Made by a program: the position numbers and the translations under genes
Shown: positions 50,501 to 61,828 of the stretch, piece after piece
Numbering within the stretch: the first letter of the stretch is position 1
Layout: every line of letters begins with the position of its first letter
Origin: Eudromia elegans
Lineage: Eukaryota; Chordata; Aves; Tinamiformes; Tinamidae
DNA length: 64,000 nt
Direction of reading: 5' to 3'
NCBI GenBank assembly: GCA_003342815.1
Contig: PTEX01000032.1
Location: forward strand, 1,991,644-2,055,643
The notes under the pieces: model-generated
Database searches by the model: none
What the model saw: the letters and a program-made list of their open reading frames with translations, nothing else
What the model was told of the DNA's origin: nothing

Positions 50501-52993
50501 GTTACACCTTATTTACAATGACAAAAAGGGACAAGAAGTCAGGTCCCATCTGCAAACCAGAGCAGAAATCTTACGGCTCTGCAATCTTATCATACTCTGT
50601 AGGTTTCCACTCAACTACCAAACTCCTTCATTATTAGGAGTACAGGAATAGAAGTACACAAAGTGACTCCAGCTCCTCAGAGCCACAGAGAGGTGCAGCC
50701 TAGAGATCACTGCAAACATTTTAAAAACTGTCTTTTTAACATTTTTTTAACATTCTCTGTCATAACAGGTTATACTGAAACAGCAGTGAGGAGGCAAAGC
50801 ATGGAATATATTACAGTCCACTTTAGGTTGCTTGATCGTGAGGAAGCAAACCTGAAAGTTCCTGGTTTTGTGCAAAAGAGACACTGAAGCACTTGGAAAG
50901 CAGAAGAGAATTAACCTGTTCTCATATAATAGTATAGGAGAGTCTTTTCATTCTCTTCAGGAGCAGTAATGTCTGTCCAAACTCTGGTGATGATGTCAGT
51001 TCACTTTACAGCAATTTTCATAGTAATACTAAATCTGGCAGGGATAGCAGAATTATATAATATTACAAAAATCAGCAACATTTAAATTTGGTACTACACA
51101 AACATATGTTAAAATTTTATGCTTAGAGCGCTAAGAAAACAGAACTGAATAGTGAGCTGGAAATAGGTACCCTGCAATCTCCTCCTCTCTTTTCCTCAAA
51201 ACCTTCTGCAATCTTTTCTTTATTGTTACAGTGTAGACAAGCTGCAATAGACCCATTTAATAATCAGATTTTACATTTCGAAGTTCCTCGCTAAATCAAT
51301 TGTTTAATATTGTTACAAAAATAAAACCTGCTCTTGAAAAATGTGCCCACGGGCTGGAATCAGACCTCACTTGTCTGGCCTCACAAAGGTCTAATCTGCT
51401 GCTGCCTTACATCCTGAAGAGGCATTTACCCTGCACCAGGCAGGTGCCAAGCACCACCTTCCCAACACGGAAACGCTTCCCACACAACCCGTCCGTCAGA
51501 TCAGACAGGCAGCCCTTTCTCCCCATCACCTACCAAGAGCATGAAGCCTGTCTCCTGTCAGTTAGGCAATATAAAGCAGATTTATGGTATATATTTACAT
51601 CACAGGTGTGCTCCTCAAGTACCTAACCTGCCTTGTGCGAGCAGTACAACCGTGGCCCACGAGCCAACCACAGGAGACAGTACTAGAGCACTCACTCACA
51701 CCCACCTCCTACTCCAGCATACCGGGCTTTGGGCTTTCTGCATCAGGTGCCTTCAGTTAGTACTGACAGCCTTGGAGAAGCCTCCCTGGGCCCAGCAGAG
51801 CACTGGCTCAGGGCTGGGTCCCTCATGTTGCCATCACCAAGGTAAGCCGTGGCTCCAGGGTCACTCCAGTCTGTCTTCTCCAATCCTGGAGAGCCTTTTC
51901 CTTTTCCACACCCTATGTTAGGCCAATCTCTAATGCCTCCAGCTACTGATCCAAACACACCTGTGCATAAATGGCTGGACAACACAAAAAATGCTGGGAA
52001 AACACTTCTTTTGACCTTCCTAAAATTGCTGCTGAATGCTTCTCTTGGTCCTAAGGTGAGAGTTAAACCGATCACCTACCAAAGGAGGTGAGAGCTGCTC
52101 TTGAAGCACTGCCCAGCATTTTCATCTTTCTCGAGTGAAACTAGACCTACAGAGTCTACAGAGTAAAGGACTAGTTGCTGCTCTCAGGTATACCCAAAGC
52201 AATGCAGGACAAGTCCTTTTTACTTAACAGCATCACCAGCAATGTGAATTCAATGAACTCGGATGAGATCAGAGGTCACTGAAACTATCCTTGATTTAGT
52301 CTGATGTGAAAGCAGAAACTCGTTTAGCCTCCATTGAGAAAACGCTGATAAAGAGATGAAAATGCTAAGAAGTTAATTGTTTTTATCCATCCATATCTTC
52401 ATGTGCATAAGAAAGGTCCACAGGAAAAAACATACAGTTGTAACCCATTGCCTGTTTCAAGGCAGGCTATTACCTGTTCCCCGCACGCTTGCCTCCAAAG
52501 GCTGCACGCCAGACAGGGGACAAAGGCCACCGATACACATTTACACATGGGTTAACTTTTCAATCCATTTTTTCGTTTCAATAGAAATAATAAATCACCT
52601 TATCCAGGAGAAAGAAGCAGCTTGACATAAAACATACGGTGCTGGGCTATTTTTATAGCACACCTAAGACATATAGGGATTCATTTATTTACTCAGCTAT
52701 TTAAAAGTGGCTACTCTTACTCATTCTCTGGACAGCTAAATGCCAGGTTGCTAAGTTACTGTTACTTGACATCATCTCCTCCCCAACGTGTTCCCACATT
52801 TGACAGGTTCACATGATTTACTAGGCCAGGCAGCTCGTTATTCACTTCTCCAATGACGTCTGGATAATCATTTTAAATTCACATCATGTCCTCCCCAGCA
52901 AACCCCCCAGATTCCACATGAAAATATTTAAACTGCTTGTCAGCTACTAAGTGCATTTGTAACTGCACTGGACAGTGTACCTGTATTTTTCAA

Positions 52994-53010
52994 ATTACAA
53001 TAATTGTAAT
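52994..53010. repeat. AT-rich palindrome with TAATTG/CAATTA cores
   Basis: attacaat and attgtaat flank a single a. The arms contain homeodomain-type TAATTG-like cores, and the element lies inside an AT-rich stretch (52840-53400) that could be a conserved non-coding element. Confidence 0.6.
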
Positions 53011-54142
53011 TAGATTTAACATCGTTCTTCAATGCTGGCTTGTATTTTAGAAGAGAAAACAATTACTTAGGGGCAAATAATGGGCTATATCTGTTACAGT
53101 CTAATTTTGCTCAGTGAACAGCTCACCTCAGCTACGGATGATACATATTAAATCCATTAGTGCCTCCAATTGTCATGAGGAAGGCAATATTACACATAAT
53201 TTACCCAGTCAAGGGCATTTTCACCTGCTGATCAATTTACATATTCTCCAATGTCATTAGATAAGAGCTAATCATCAAAAGAATAGAAGACCATACAAAT
53301 TATAGACTTCGCCCATTTAACTCCAGTTGTATTTATACTAATTACAAACTAAATTATATTTAGGATTTGTTTTGCTTCCAGACTAGAAAGCTTTCAATTA
53401 ATTTCACAGATGTCCGCGGAATATCAGGAGTCCATCTAGTTATTTGACGTTTTACTACAGTGAATAGACACCTCCAGCAATTCCTTTGTTCCTCTAAACA
53501 GGGACAGGCATCTAGATAGAGGCATCTACTCTGCTATTTGGCAACAGAAGCACCAAACCTTGATGTATTGAGACCAGGACCCAGCACTGGCAGGATTGCA
53601 CCTCCCTGTTTACTGGAATGCTTGACCCGAAGTTTCAGCTTGAGCCACCATTCCTCAAGAAAAGTCATTTAGGTGGAGCTTGTTTTCTTCCCTGTTTAAC
53701 ATTACATGCTTATCGCCTGTTTACCTAGAGGTGACTGGTTTTCAGCACTCGTCAAAATGACTGTCGTGGAGAGAAGAACCAGAGATCTTTGAGGAGCCTG
53801 AAAGATTTTTGGTAGAGAAAACTAATGCTAAGGGAGACCTCGTCTATGCTCTCTATAAGCTGCTAACTCCTGCTCGCTGGGTCACAGCCACCCCTCAATG
53901 CTTGGTCCAACACAACGGCTCCAAATAACACGCAGTGACAGCAAGACACACTTGCACAAAGCACACTCATACAAAGCACTCAAATAAGCAGCGTAAGTAT
54001 CAGCTTCAGAATATGGGAGTAAAAGGTCAGTTCTTCCTCCCCATCTGCAGTTTGTATCCTAACATCTCAGTGCATTCATTTTTCAATGGCTGCACACACC
54101 AATGACAACTTAATTTTATATCATTTTAATAAAATGTGAATT

Positions 54143-54156
54143 ACACACACACACAC
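54143..54156. repeat. (AC)7 microsatellite
   Basis: Seven uninterrupted AC units. Short enough to be only weakly polymorphic. Confidence 0.9.
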
Positions 54157-54637
54157 TCTATTGATTGCCTATCTTGTGTTGTATTCACACTTTCAAAGTT
54201 ATTAGGTTGGCTGTAAGTCACATTTTGGAACAGATGCAAGGATACCGAGCATCAATGTTTTCACCTCCATCTTTCGATTTGGGATTAGTAGTTCCTAATA
54301 AATGCAAATCCCTTGTACTACTCCTATGGCGTGGCCTTCACTGTAAAACACAGATTTTGTTAGTTTAGTATTTTTACTTTTTAACAACCTCCTCAGTCAT
54401 CCTGGATAAAGAAGCAAAATCAAGAGCACACTGCTCTGCTTTAACCTTTGGTTACAGCATCCTGACCAGCTCTCAAGGCTTTTGTATAAGATAACATAAG
54501 GGAGCAAATGTTTCAGGAAACCTGAAGAACTGTGAAATTTTGTCTCTGAAGACTCAAGGGTTGGAATAGGTCCAGGACCTTTCCCCTCACCAGGCTGACA
54601 AGTTTTGACCATAAACCCATAAACTCAATTAAACTCC

Positions 54638-54650
54638 TTTTTTTTTTTTT
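54638..54650. repeat. T13 homopolymer
   Basis: An uninterrupted run of 13 T followed by aaagaaaaaa. Confidence 0.9.
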
Positions 54651-54862
54651 AAAGAAAAAAATCAGGATGAAGATTAGGAATCACAAACCTCTACTTTTAC
54701 AAAACCATTAATCAAGCTCAGCTTGAAAAAAGAGCTCTGTAAAATCAGAGGTCATAGATCTTATCTCAGGTCCCTCTCACTTGTGAAGTTCAGTGAAAAA
54801 CAAACCACAAGAATTACCGTGTCTTTCTGAGGGGTGAAACTGAATTAAGCCACTTAATTGCT

Positions 54863-54979
54863 GAAGGGAAGGGAAGAGACAGGAAGGGGGAAAGGGAAAA
54901 GAGAAAAAGAAAATGAAAAAAGGTAAAGAAAAAGGGAAGGAAAAAAGGAAAGAGAAAGGAAGGAAAAGGAAAGAGGAGA
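54863..54979. repeat. Long polypurine (GA) tract
   Basis: 114 of 117 bases are purine. The pyrimidines are at 54880, 54914 and 54924. It is a mix of gaagg, gaaa and ggaaa units rather than one clean tandem repeat. On the transcribed strand sense it is polypyrimidine. Confidence 0.9.
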
Positions 54980-56735
54980 CCCTAAGATGTGCGATGCCCT
55001 TGGAGGCAGCCTGGGAGCAGGCAGGTCATGCACCAGCCTCCTGCACCGCTCCAGCAGCACTCGGGATCTGCTGCTTTTGCCCAGAAATTGCCAGTTTTTG
55101 CAAACTTTTTGCTAAGCAGCTGCCCAGATACATGTGGGTGCAACAATGTCGCTTTGGATTTAAAGCTGCCTCTGCGAGTGCCTAATACAGCCAGATGTCC
55201 TGGACTGGGCTCTGGTTTCTGCTACAGCTCCTATCGTGCAAGGCGGCTTCAGGCAACAGTGGGCAAAACACACTCCATTTACCTCAAACACCAACAGTTG
55301 GTCAAAACGCTCCCTGCCACACTCCCATCTATCTCCCTTTGGGACCGAGTGCCTTGCAGTCCTTCTTGAAGTCCTCTCTGCAGCTGCCCTGGTGGGTATG
55401 GAAACACTAGTGCCCAGCTTTCACAGGAGAGGATGGCATCGGGGAGTTAAAGACATCCTTTCAGAACAAAAAATGGCCCCAGAAAGCCTCAGAGTGTCTA
55501 CCCAAGCTGGGGACCTGCTTCCAACTTCTCCAGCTTCTCAAAGCACTGCTTGAAGCCACGGGTCACCCTTTCTACCAGGGCCATTTCTTTCTTTTCACCT
55601 GTTGCTGCCAGGTGCACACACAGACACAGAGTCACCCAACACTGCAGACTTGCCTGCTATCCAAACACTGAAAACACATAAGGATTTCAACACTGACCAA
55701 AAAATGATGTGTGTACACAAGACAGGCGCAAGTTTCCACCCAAACAATCTCCCTGGTGATTGCAATGTCTAATACTGCAAAGTCTAATCTGTTTTACAAG
55801 CAGTATCTGTCCACCTCCGAGCTGTTGAGCAAGTTTGATGCATGAGCGTTGCACATGAAATCAGGTCTAGGCTAGTTGTGCACAGGTAGGATGCAGACAA
55901 ACGCTTCCAGTAGCCTTCTCCTTGTTGCTAGTGAAAAGGGCATGGGAAGCATCTGTTCCCTTGAAGCACTGTCCCCACTATCCTGGAAGCTGCAACTTGG
56001 TCCGTGATCCCTGCCCTGAGAAGGGACAGACTGAGCCCATAGTGCTGAAAACCCTGAATCCCAGAGCGGGTCTGGTGGGGTGCACACCTAGCCCCAGGAA
56101 AACCCCACTGCCAACGGAGGATGCCAAGGTTGGCATCTCTAGGGCAAAGCCCTTCTCGTACTTGAAGTATGACAGATTTACATGTAAATAACTTGTCGCG
56201 TTTACTCCCATACCTCACTATTCCTCTTGTTATCTGATCTTTTTTCTTGTTATAATTAGGCTGGATAAATTTTGGAATGCCTGTTCTGGTGTTCTGTATT
56301 CAGCTTCCAGGAATAAAATAAATAAATAAAAAGTCTGTAGGTCTTTAACACAAGTGAATGTGAAGAAACTCTAGTTTGGGGAGAAGAAGGGAGGCCAGCC
56401 TGTGCTTGACAGAACTAGGGTGACTGCCTCAGGGTAGGAAAGAAATGAGTCTTCAAGAGGTTTATAGAGGCTGAGAGGTTAAAAAAGCACAGGAAAGGCT
56501 GTAAATCCTGGCTGAGATAAACTGGCAGATGTGGAGTATTAGGAGAACTGACCTTATCCATTAAGCAGCATCCTGGGTCTACGAAAACTTGGCTGTACCT
56601 CTTTAAGACAGACCCACTGAAGTATTATTATTTAAACTCAGTGTTAAAGACAGCCTTGTAACTCCTCTCCACAACAGGGGTAATAACAGTAACACAATTA
56701 TAAAAGAAGACACAAAAGCAAAGGGTATTACTCAC

Positions 56736-56780
56736 CCGCAGTATTTCTTCCACACAGCTGGAGTCATTGGGAAGGGTAAC
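56736..56780 (-). CDS. AFF3: AFF3 coding exon, conserved VEEILR helix (5'-most exon visible)
   Basis: This 45-nt exon reads VTLPNDSSCVEEILR on the minus strand. It is phase 0 at both ends, so skipping it would keep frame. The acceptor follows a T-rich tract (ttctttacacttag). The donor is CGG|gtgagt, close to consensus. In AF4/FMR2 proteins a CVEEI(I/L)(R/K) segment directly precedes the EMT..WPPPL block, and here the next exon downstream at 36927 begins with EMT in the same phase. AFF3 is a nuclear protein that scaffolds super-elongation-complex-type assemblies with P-TEFb. This segment is the N-terminal edge of the family's ALF homology region. The large N-terminal exons of the family are not in the 7.2 kb upstream, so they lie outside the window. 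The family call is firm. The paralogue call rests mainly on the downstream exons. Confidence 0.9.
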
Positions 56781-57896
56781 CTAAGTGTAAAGAATAAAAA
56801 GAAATATTTAGTCAGGCTGTGGATGCAAAGTTCAGTGACTGTAACAACATAGGTGAAGCGCTAACAAGAAACTGCCTCCATCTGAAGACTGCTGCATCCA
56901 TGCTTGCTGCCTACAGAATTTTCCAGTTCAGATCAACATAAATCATCAGCAGGTCTCATTTTGTCAAGTTTTTTTTTTTCTTTTTCTTTTGCACTCCTTC
57001 GTGCTACGAACGGTACTTTTGAAGCAATAAAGTACCCCGATTTTCTCACAGCTGAGAACTGGCACTAGAATTGCCTGCAACGTCTATAATTGAAGAAGAT
57101 CCCACTGTTATTCCTATCGGCAGCCTTCAGAGAGAGCACGCGGCTCGGTTTAACTTAGAGCCTGCTGCAGCTAAGGACAGAGGTGATAGCAGTTAGGGGA
57201 AAGCTGTTATCAACCATCTTATCCTAGAGCTTAATGCGCTAACAGCCAGGACAGCTCTTAAAACTTAAACATATACTGTTATAAAATACTGGTTGGGCTA
57301 TGAGGGTGGTTACTGATTCTCTTGTCCCTCATTTTGACCTGCTCCAGGTTAAGGAGCCTCTGTAGACGGAGCAACACACGTGAATCCATCCTGGGCGGCA
57401 CCTCCTGGCATAGGTGCCGGACATCTCTGCACATGAGCGCACACGAACGCACGCCGCTGCCCTTAACGCCTTCCCTTCCAACAGCACACTTGTCTAAATC
57501 CATCATAAGGCTTGCCACAATTTCTCATCTCCAGCAGACAAAACAGCACGGAAACTCTAAAGGCTGTGAATAATTACATAAACAACAGGCAGGTGTGACC
57601 CGGGCACAGCCACTTTGCTGTACTTGCAGGTACAGATGACAGTTTCTTGTCATGGGGTTGCAGCAGAAGAGGAGGTGTCTAGAGGTAACCGCTTGATACC
57701 CATAAATATGCAGAGAGATTTTTCCACCCAGTACTTCTACCTCATTGCCCTTGCTAGCTATTTGGTAAGGGACATTCATGACTAAATTTAATCCCTGTCA
57801 TCATAATCTGCTATAGAGCCTGACCAAAAGCACAGACCATGCTTTCTTCCTGTATTTCAACCAGCACTAAGCTTCAAGAATAAATCCACAAAGCTA

Positions 57897-58230
57897 CAAA
57901 AGTCAAAGACCAGAAAGACCTTTTAGGTCACTAAGTTCATTCCTGGCTAATGCAGCGCATTTTCCCCATATTCTCTAGTATTTTGACTACTCTAGTTCAA
58001 AAGCTCTAGGGAAATGAGTCTCCCAACTCTTCCCTTAATAAGGTATGAAGTAGTGTTTTAACTTATTTGGTTCTTTTTAATGATATTTAGCTTAAATTTC
58101 CTTTTTAGCATCACCTCAGCCAATCTGTGGAGCTCCTCCCAGTGCTTTAAGTCATTCACTACTTTCCTTCATACCCACACAGACACGTAGCACTAGCTCC
58201 ACTTCTCTTCTGTGCGGTACCTTCCTTCCT
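57897..58230 (-). mobile_element. Ancient CR1/L3-like LINE relic
   Basis: On the plus strand it opens agaccagaaagaccttttag followed by gtcactaagttc, which is the reverse complement of an old CR1/L3 tail. It later contains gatatttagcttaaatttcc, a phrase typical of this family's antisense sequence. The left end is clear and the right end is approximate. It is heavily diverged, with no open frame. Confidence 0.6.
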
Positions 58231-59099
58231 GATAAACATCATCTTCCATCCTTGGAGAATATCTCAGTGTCGTTCTCTGAATTCCCCGTAACTGCTGCTC
58301 AAGTGAATATGACTACACAGGAGGAATACTATCGACTTTATCTGCGTTAATAACTACAGATTATCATTTTCCATGATTTCACAGAAGAAAAACTAATCAA
58401 TTCCCAAAAAGGAGCCTTAACTTTGTTCCCATTTGCTACTCAACTCAAATGCTACCTAACAAACCTAGGCTGAAATTTTCCAATGGACATTTAGCACTTA
58501 TTGCATTAGGCATCATTTCCAACTTCGCATCACGTTTCTTCTCCACTGCCCTTACGTCATCCTCCTGCTTTTCACTGCAGTCACTTTTTCCTCTCAAAAC
58601 CTCTAAGTTCTTTGCTTATCTGTGCTTTTCACACCTCATAACCAACTTCTCAGAGAGGAATCCAGTTAAACTATACCCAACAGCCTTCAGATTTGCAAAA
58701 ATGGGATTAAGTGCAATGTGCTGGTTAATAGTGGCAATATATATTCCTAAAACACTCCATTTTTTTCATGGGAAAGTTGGTATAAGAGGGAAAAAACCCC
58801 CAAACACCTCCCTCATACACGTTCTCCCACTAACTGCAGTTACAGCTGCAGGGGTTACAACCAGCTGCAAAACTCGCACACAGTAACAGGGGCAGCGGAG
58901 CCTCCAGCTGAGCTGGTTGGACTGGGAGAGGTGGAGCACAGGGGCAGATCCTTCCCTCCATTCAGCCTTTGCACGTGCCATCCTGGCAGGCGACCATGAC
59001 GCCACATGAATTCCTCATCTAGAAACGTCCTAAATGTGCCCCAGATTATTAACACAGGGCAAAACATATTCTCACTAGTTTCTCAGGGCTCTCCCAATT

Positions 59100-59420
59100 C
59101 ACAGCCCTGTTTAAGTTTATGTTACTTTAGAACTAATGATGATAATAATAATAAACATGCCATTTTACTTTAATAAAGCCTGCTATATATTATGCAATCA
59201 CAACCAGCTTCTGCTGGCAGCACTTGCTAATAACTTTAAATGCTCATGCATCAATTTAATTGTGTTAATGGCAAAGAAGATTTTAATGGCTTGACAGAAC
59301 TTTTGTTCCCTTTGGCATTGCTTTGTTTTGAATCACTTGTATTAAAGTAATGCAAGATGTCAAAGTGCTCTGATTGTCATATAGGGAGATCCAAGTAGGT
59401 GCTAGCACAAAGAGGAAAAC
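59100..59420. other. AT-rich, TAAT-dense stretch, candidate conserved non-coding element
   Basis: The stretch holds about ten TAAT/ATTA cores plus octamer-like and SOX-like words (atgctcatgcat, ctttgttttg) and no repeat signature. This composition is common in developmental enhancers of vertebrate regulators. Conservation itself cannot be seen from one sequence. Confidence 0.25.
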
Positions 59421-59608
59421 ATTTAGATTAATGCAGACATTAAAAGAATAATTATTACAACACAGATATCAGAGAGAAGATCAATGTAACAGTACATTAC
59501 TATTAATGGTTTTCTAAAGAAATGAGACCATTTTTCTAAATTCATGCCATAGTTGCACCTTCTAAGGGACTTGAAAAGCACAGCTCTATTACAGACTTGG
59601 GCTATTCT

Positions 59609-59647
59609 GGAAAAAAAAAAAGAAAGAAAAAAGAAAGAAAGAAAAAA
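59609..59647. repeat. Purine tract with GAAA units
   Basis: 39 bases of uninterrupted purine made of an A11 run and several gaaa units. Confidence 0.9.
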
Positions 59648-60385
59648 CCTCCCAACCTTTCAAAGCCTGAATCCAAACCCGCAAGTTAATTGTCCATAAA
59701 CACTCGCATTCAGCTAACAAGTGCAAGCAGGTCTACAGGGCCCACCATGGGATCCGCGCACAGATTCATCAGGGCAGAATGAAAAACAGCCAATGCAATA
59801 TTCATCACCTACCTAAGTACTAGTGCTAGAACAAATTGTTATTAGAACTGCCATTAATAAAATGCCACATTTCTCCAGTAGTTTAATCAAGACTGGACAG
59901 TGCATACGACTACAATCCTAACCTAATAAAAATCAAGTTAGCTGAGGTACTGTTATGTGATTCTCAACCCCCTCTTTTTCTTTTTTTTCCAGCTTTCTTC
60001 AGTAATCGGATTCCCAAAAGGAAGAAAAGAGCTTTCATTTGTACACACTTTTGGTGCCTTTCTTCCTTTGTGAACGGCATGTTCAGACTCAGCAGAAAGG
60101 GCAGACTCCAGGAATTTTGTTTCTGTAAGAGTGAGTATTTGCAGCTCACGTCACGAGCTCTTCTCTCATTCTGCAGTGTATTCATGAAGTTCCGACTGAA
60201 GAACAGTTAATATTACATAAGCTGCAGACACAAGTCCTGAGGTAATGTAACTTCAATCAAAACAAAAAGATTTTGCAACAGTTACACGCTACGCTGAACT
60301 TATCTTCCCCTTTCATTTTAATCTGGCAAAACTCTTTTGCATCAAAAAGGTTCGTGTTTACTTTTAAATATTGCTCCCAGGCAAT

Positions 60386-60400
60386 AAAAAAAAAAAAAAA
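60386..60400. repeat. Poly-A tract (15 nt)
   Basis: An uninterrupted A run. A further A-rich run occurs near 60451-60463. No element body was recognised. Confidence 0.9.
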
Positions 60401-61677
60401 GGAGAATGTGGGAGAGAGAGAAAGGTCAGATGGTCAAAATATTTCACCTAGGAAAAAAAAAAAAGCTAGTACTGGACGACTGACGGCTGTCTTCAGATTC
60501 CAGTCTCACAAGAGATGGAAGAGAACTTAAATGCTGCAGAATCAAAGGTTTAATGTATGGCTTGGATGGCTTAGTGTTGAACTTTAAAGAAAGGAAAGGA
60601 GGGTAGAAAATACAAGAACGAGGGAATACTACCTTTGCTGATAGGTAGAGCAGACGACACAGGGGAGCTGGTTGCAGCTGGGTTGCTATAACCTACCGTC
60701 TTTTCAGTCAACACTTCCTTGACCACTCTTACCTCCCACACAATTTACAACCTGCATGAGATCAGATTTTGTTTTTGTGGCACAGCAATGCCATGTAAAG
60801 CCCACTTTCCTGTAGTTCACATCAGAGAGGGGGCATTTCTTTGAAATGCTAACAACAAAATCTTCCAACAGACTTATCAGAAAAGTCCTGAAGATTCCGG
60901 TGGCGGGAAGCTGAGGAACGCGACGAGTAATCGCCTCGCCAGAACCAACCGACTATATTTTCATCTGGATAAACTATTTGTGAACAACCCCTCTGGCTTT
61001 ATTGATGCACAACTGGCATTCAACAAGTGATCTTTGTTTTTTTTGTCTTAAGGGAAAGATAAATGTAGTATGTTAAATGATTACAGGCACCCGCTCTCAT
61101 CGCTTGCATACGAGCACCTATGTGCTTATACAACACCAGCTCAGCTTTCATTGTCGTATCTTTTATCAAGGAACCCCTTTCGACTCTGGGGAGAGGAAGC
61201 TCATGCTACTGTTTACTCCTTTGGAAACAAATTGATTTTTCACTTGCTGGTATGAAAAGAGTCTGTGCACAAGCCTTGATTGATCATTTCCAGTGTGCAC
61301 AATGCAGCGATAAGGGGAAAACACTTAGAAAACCAGCAGCAGCAAAACCAGGGCTGTCAGCAGAAGCTTGGTCCTATGAACGCCTCCAGCTCCTGCCAGG
61401 CTTCCCGTTAACAGAGGGTACTTCTTTTTTGATTAATGCAGGTGGGAAATGGGTTAGGTAACACTAAGAATAGCAGGGTTTCCAGATATAGTGGAAAAAG
61501 CAGGCTTCTTTTGTAAGCCTCCATAAGACTCCCTTGTAAGCCTCACGAGAACGTTAAGACTGGTCACAGCAGATCAGATTAAAGGTCCCTCAGTGTTGGT
61601 ATCCAGTCTTGTAGTGATCAAGAGCACCTGCTCAGCTGCAGGTAGAGGTCTCAGACATAAAAACAGAGCTTTAAATG

Positions 61678-61828
61678 CAGGGATTACATTTCCATTCCTG
61701 GATATGTTCTTGATTCGACTGGACAAGGCCCAGAGCAAATGCAATACCGGGCCTACTTTGAGCAGCAGCTTCAACTAGGTGACCTTTGAACGTCCTTCCA
61801 ACCTAGAAGAGCCTGTAATTCCACTTTT
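61678..61828 (+). mobile_element. CR1 LINE 3' end fragment
   Basis: The sequence reads ccattcctggatatgttctt, then cgactggacaaggccc, then actaggtgacctttgaacg followed by tccttccaacctagaa. This is the familiar order of the CR1 ORF2 end and 3' tail. The copy is about 150 bp long, antisense to AFF3, and moderately diverged. Confidence 0.85.

Larger units (their letters stand above)
36928..56735 (-). other. AFF3: AFF3 intron (19.8 kb)
   Basis: Contents: a palindromic old repeat at 38070-38130; an old CR1 at 39715-39960; an (AT)n microsatellite at 40731-40754; A-runs at 39461 and 40354; a MIR-like relic at 47437-47575; a GA-rich run near 48082-48108; a palindrome-bearing AT-rich stretch at 52840-53400; (AC)7 at 54143-54156; T13 at 54638-54650; and a purine tract at 54863-54979. 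The two longest open frames of the window (48966-49472 and 50163-50651, plus strand) are here and look fortuitous. Sequence at 44041-44230 may be a very old LINE remnant but I cannot support a call. The stretches 41000-44000 and 45000-47400 hold nothing I can name. Confidence 0.85.

Noticed and set aside
50163..50651. 162-codon plus-strand open frame
   Set aside because: No recognisable family. It is close to the other long frame but shows no sign of being one gene with it.
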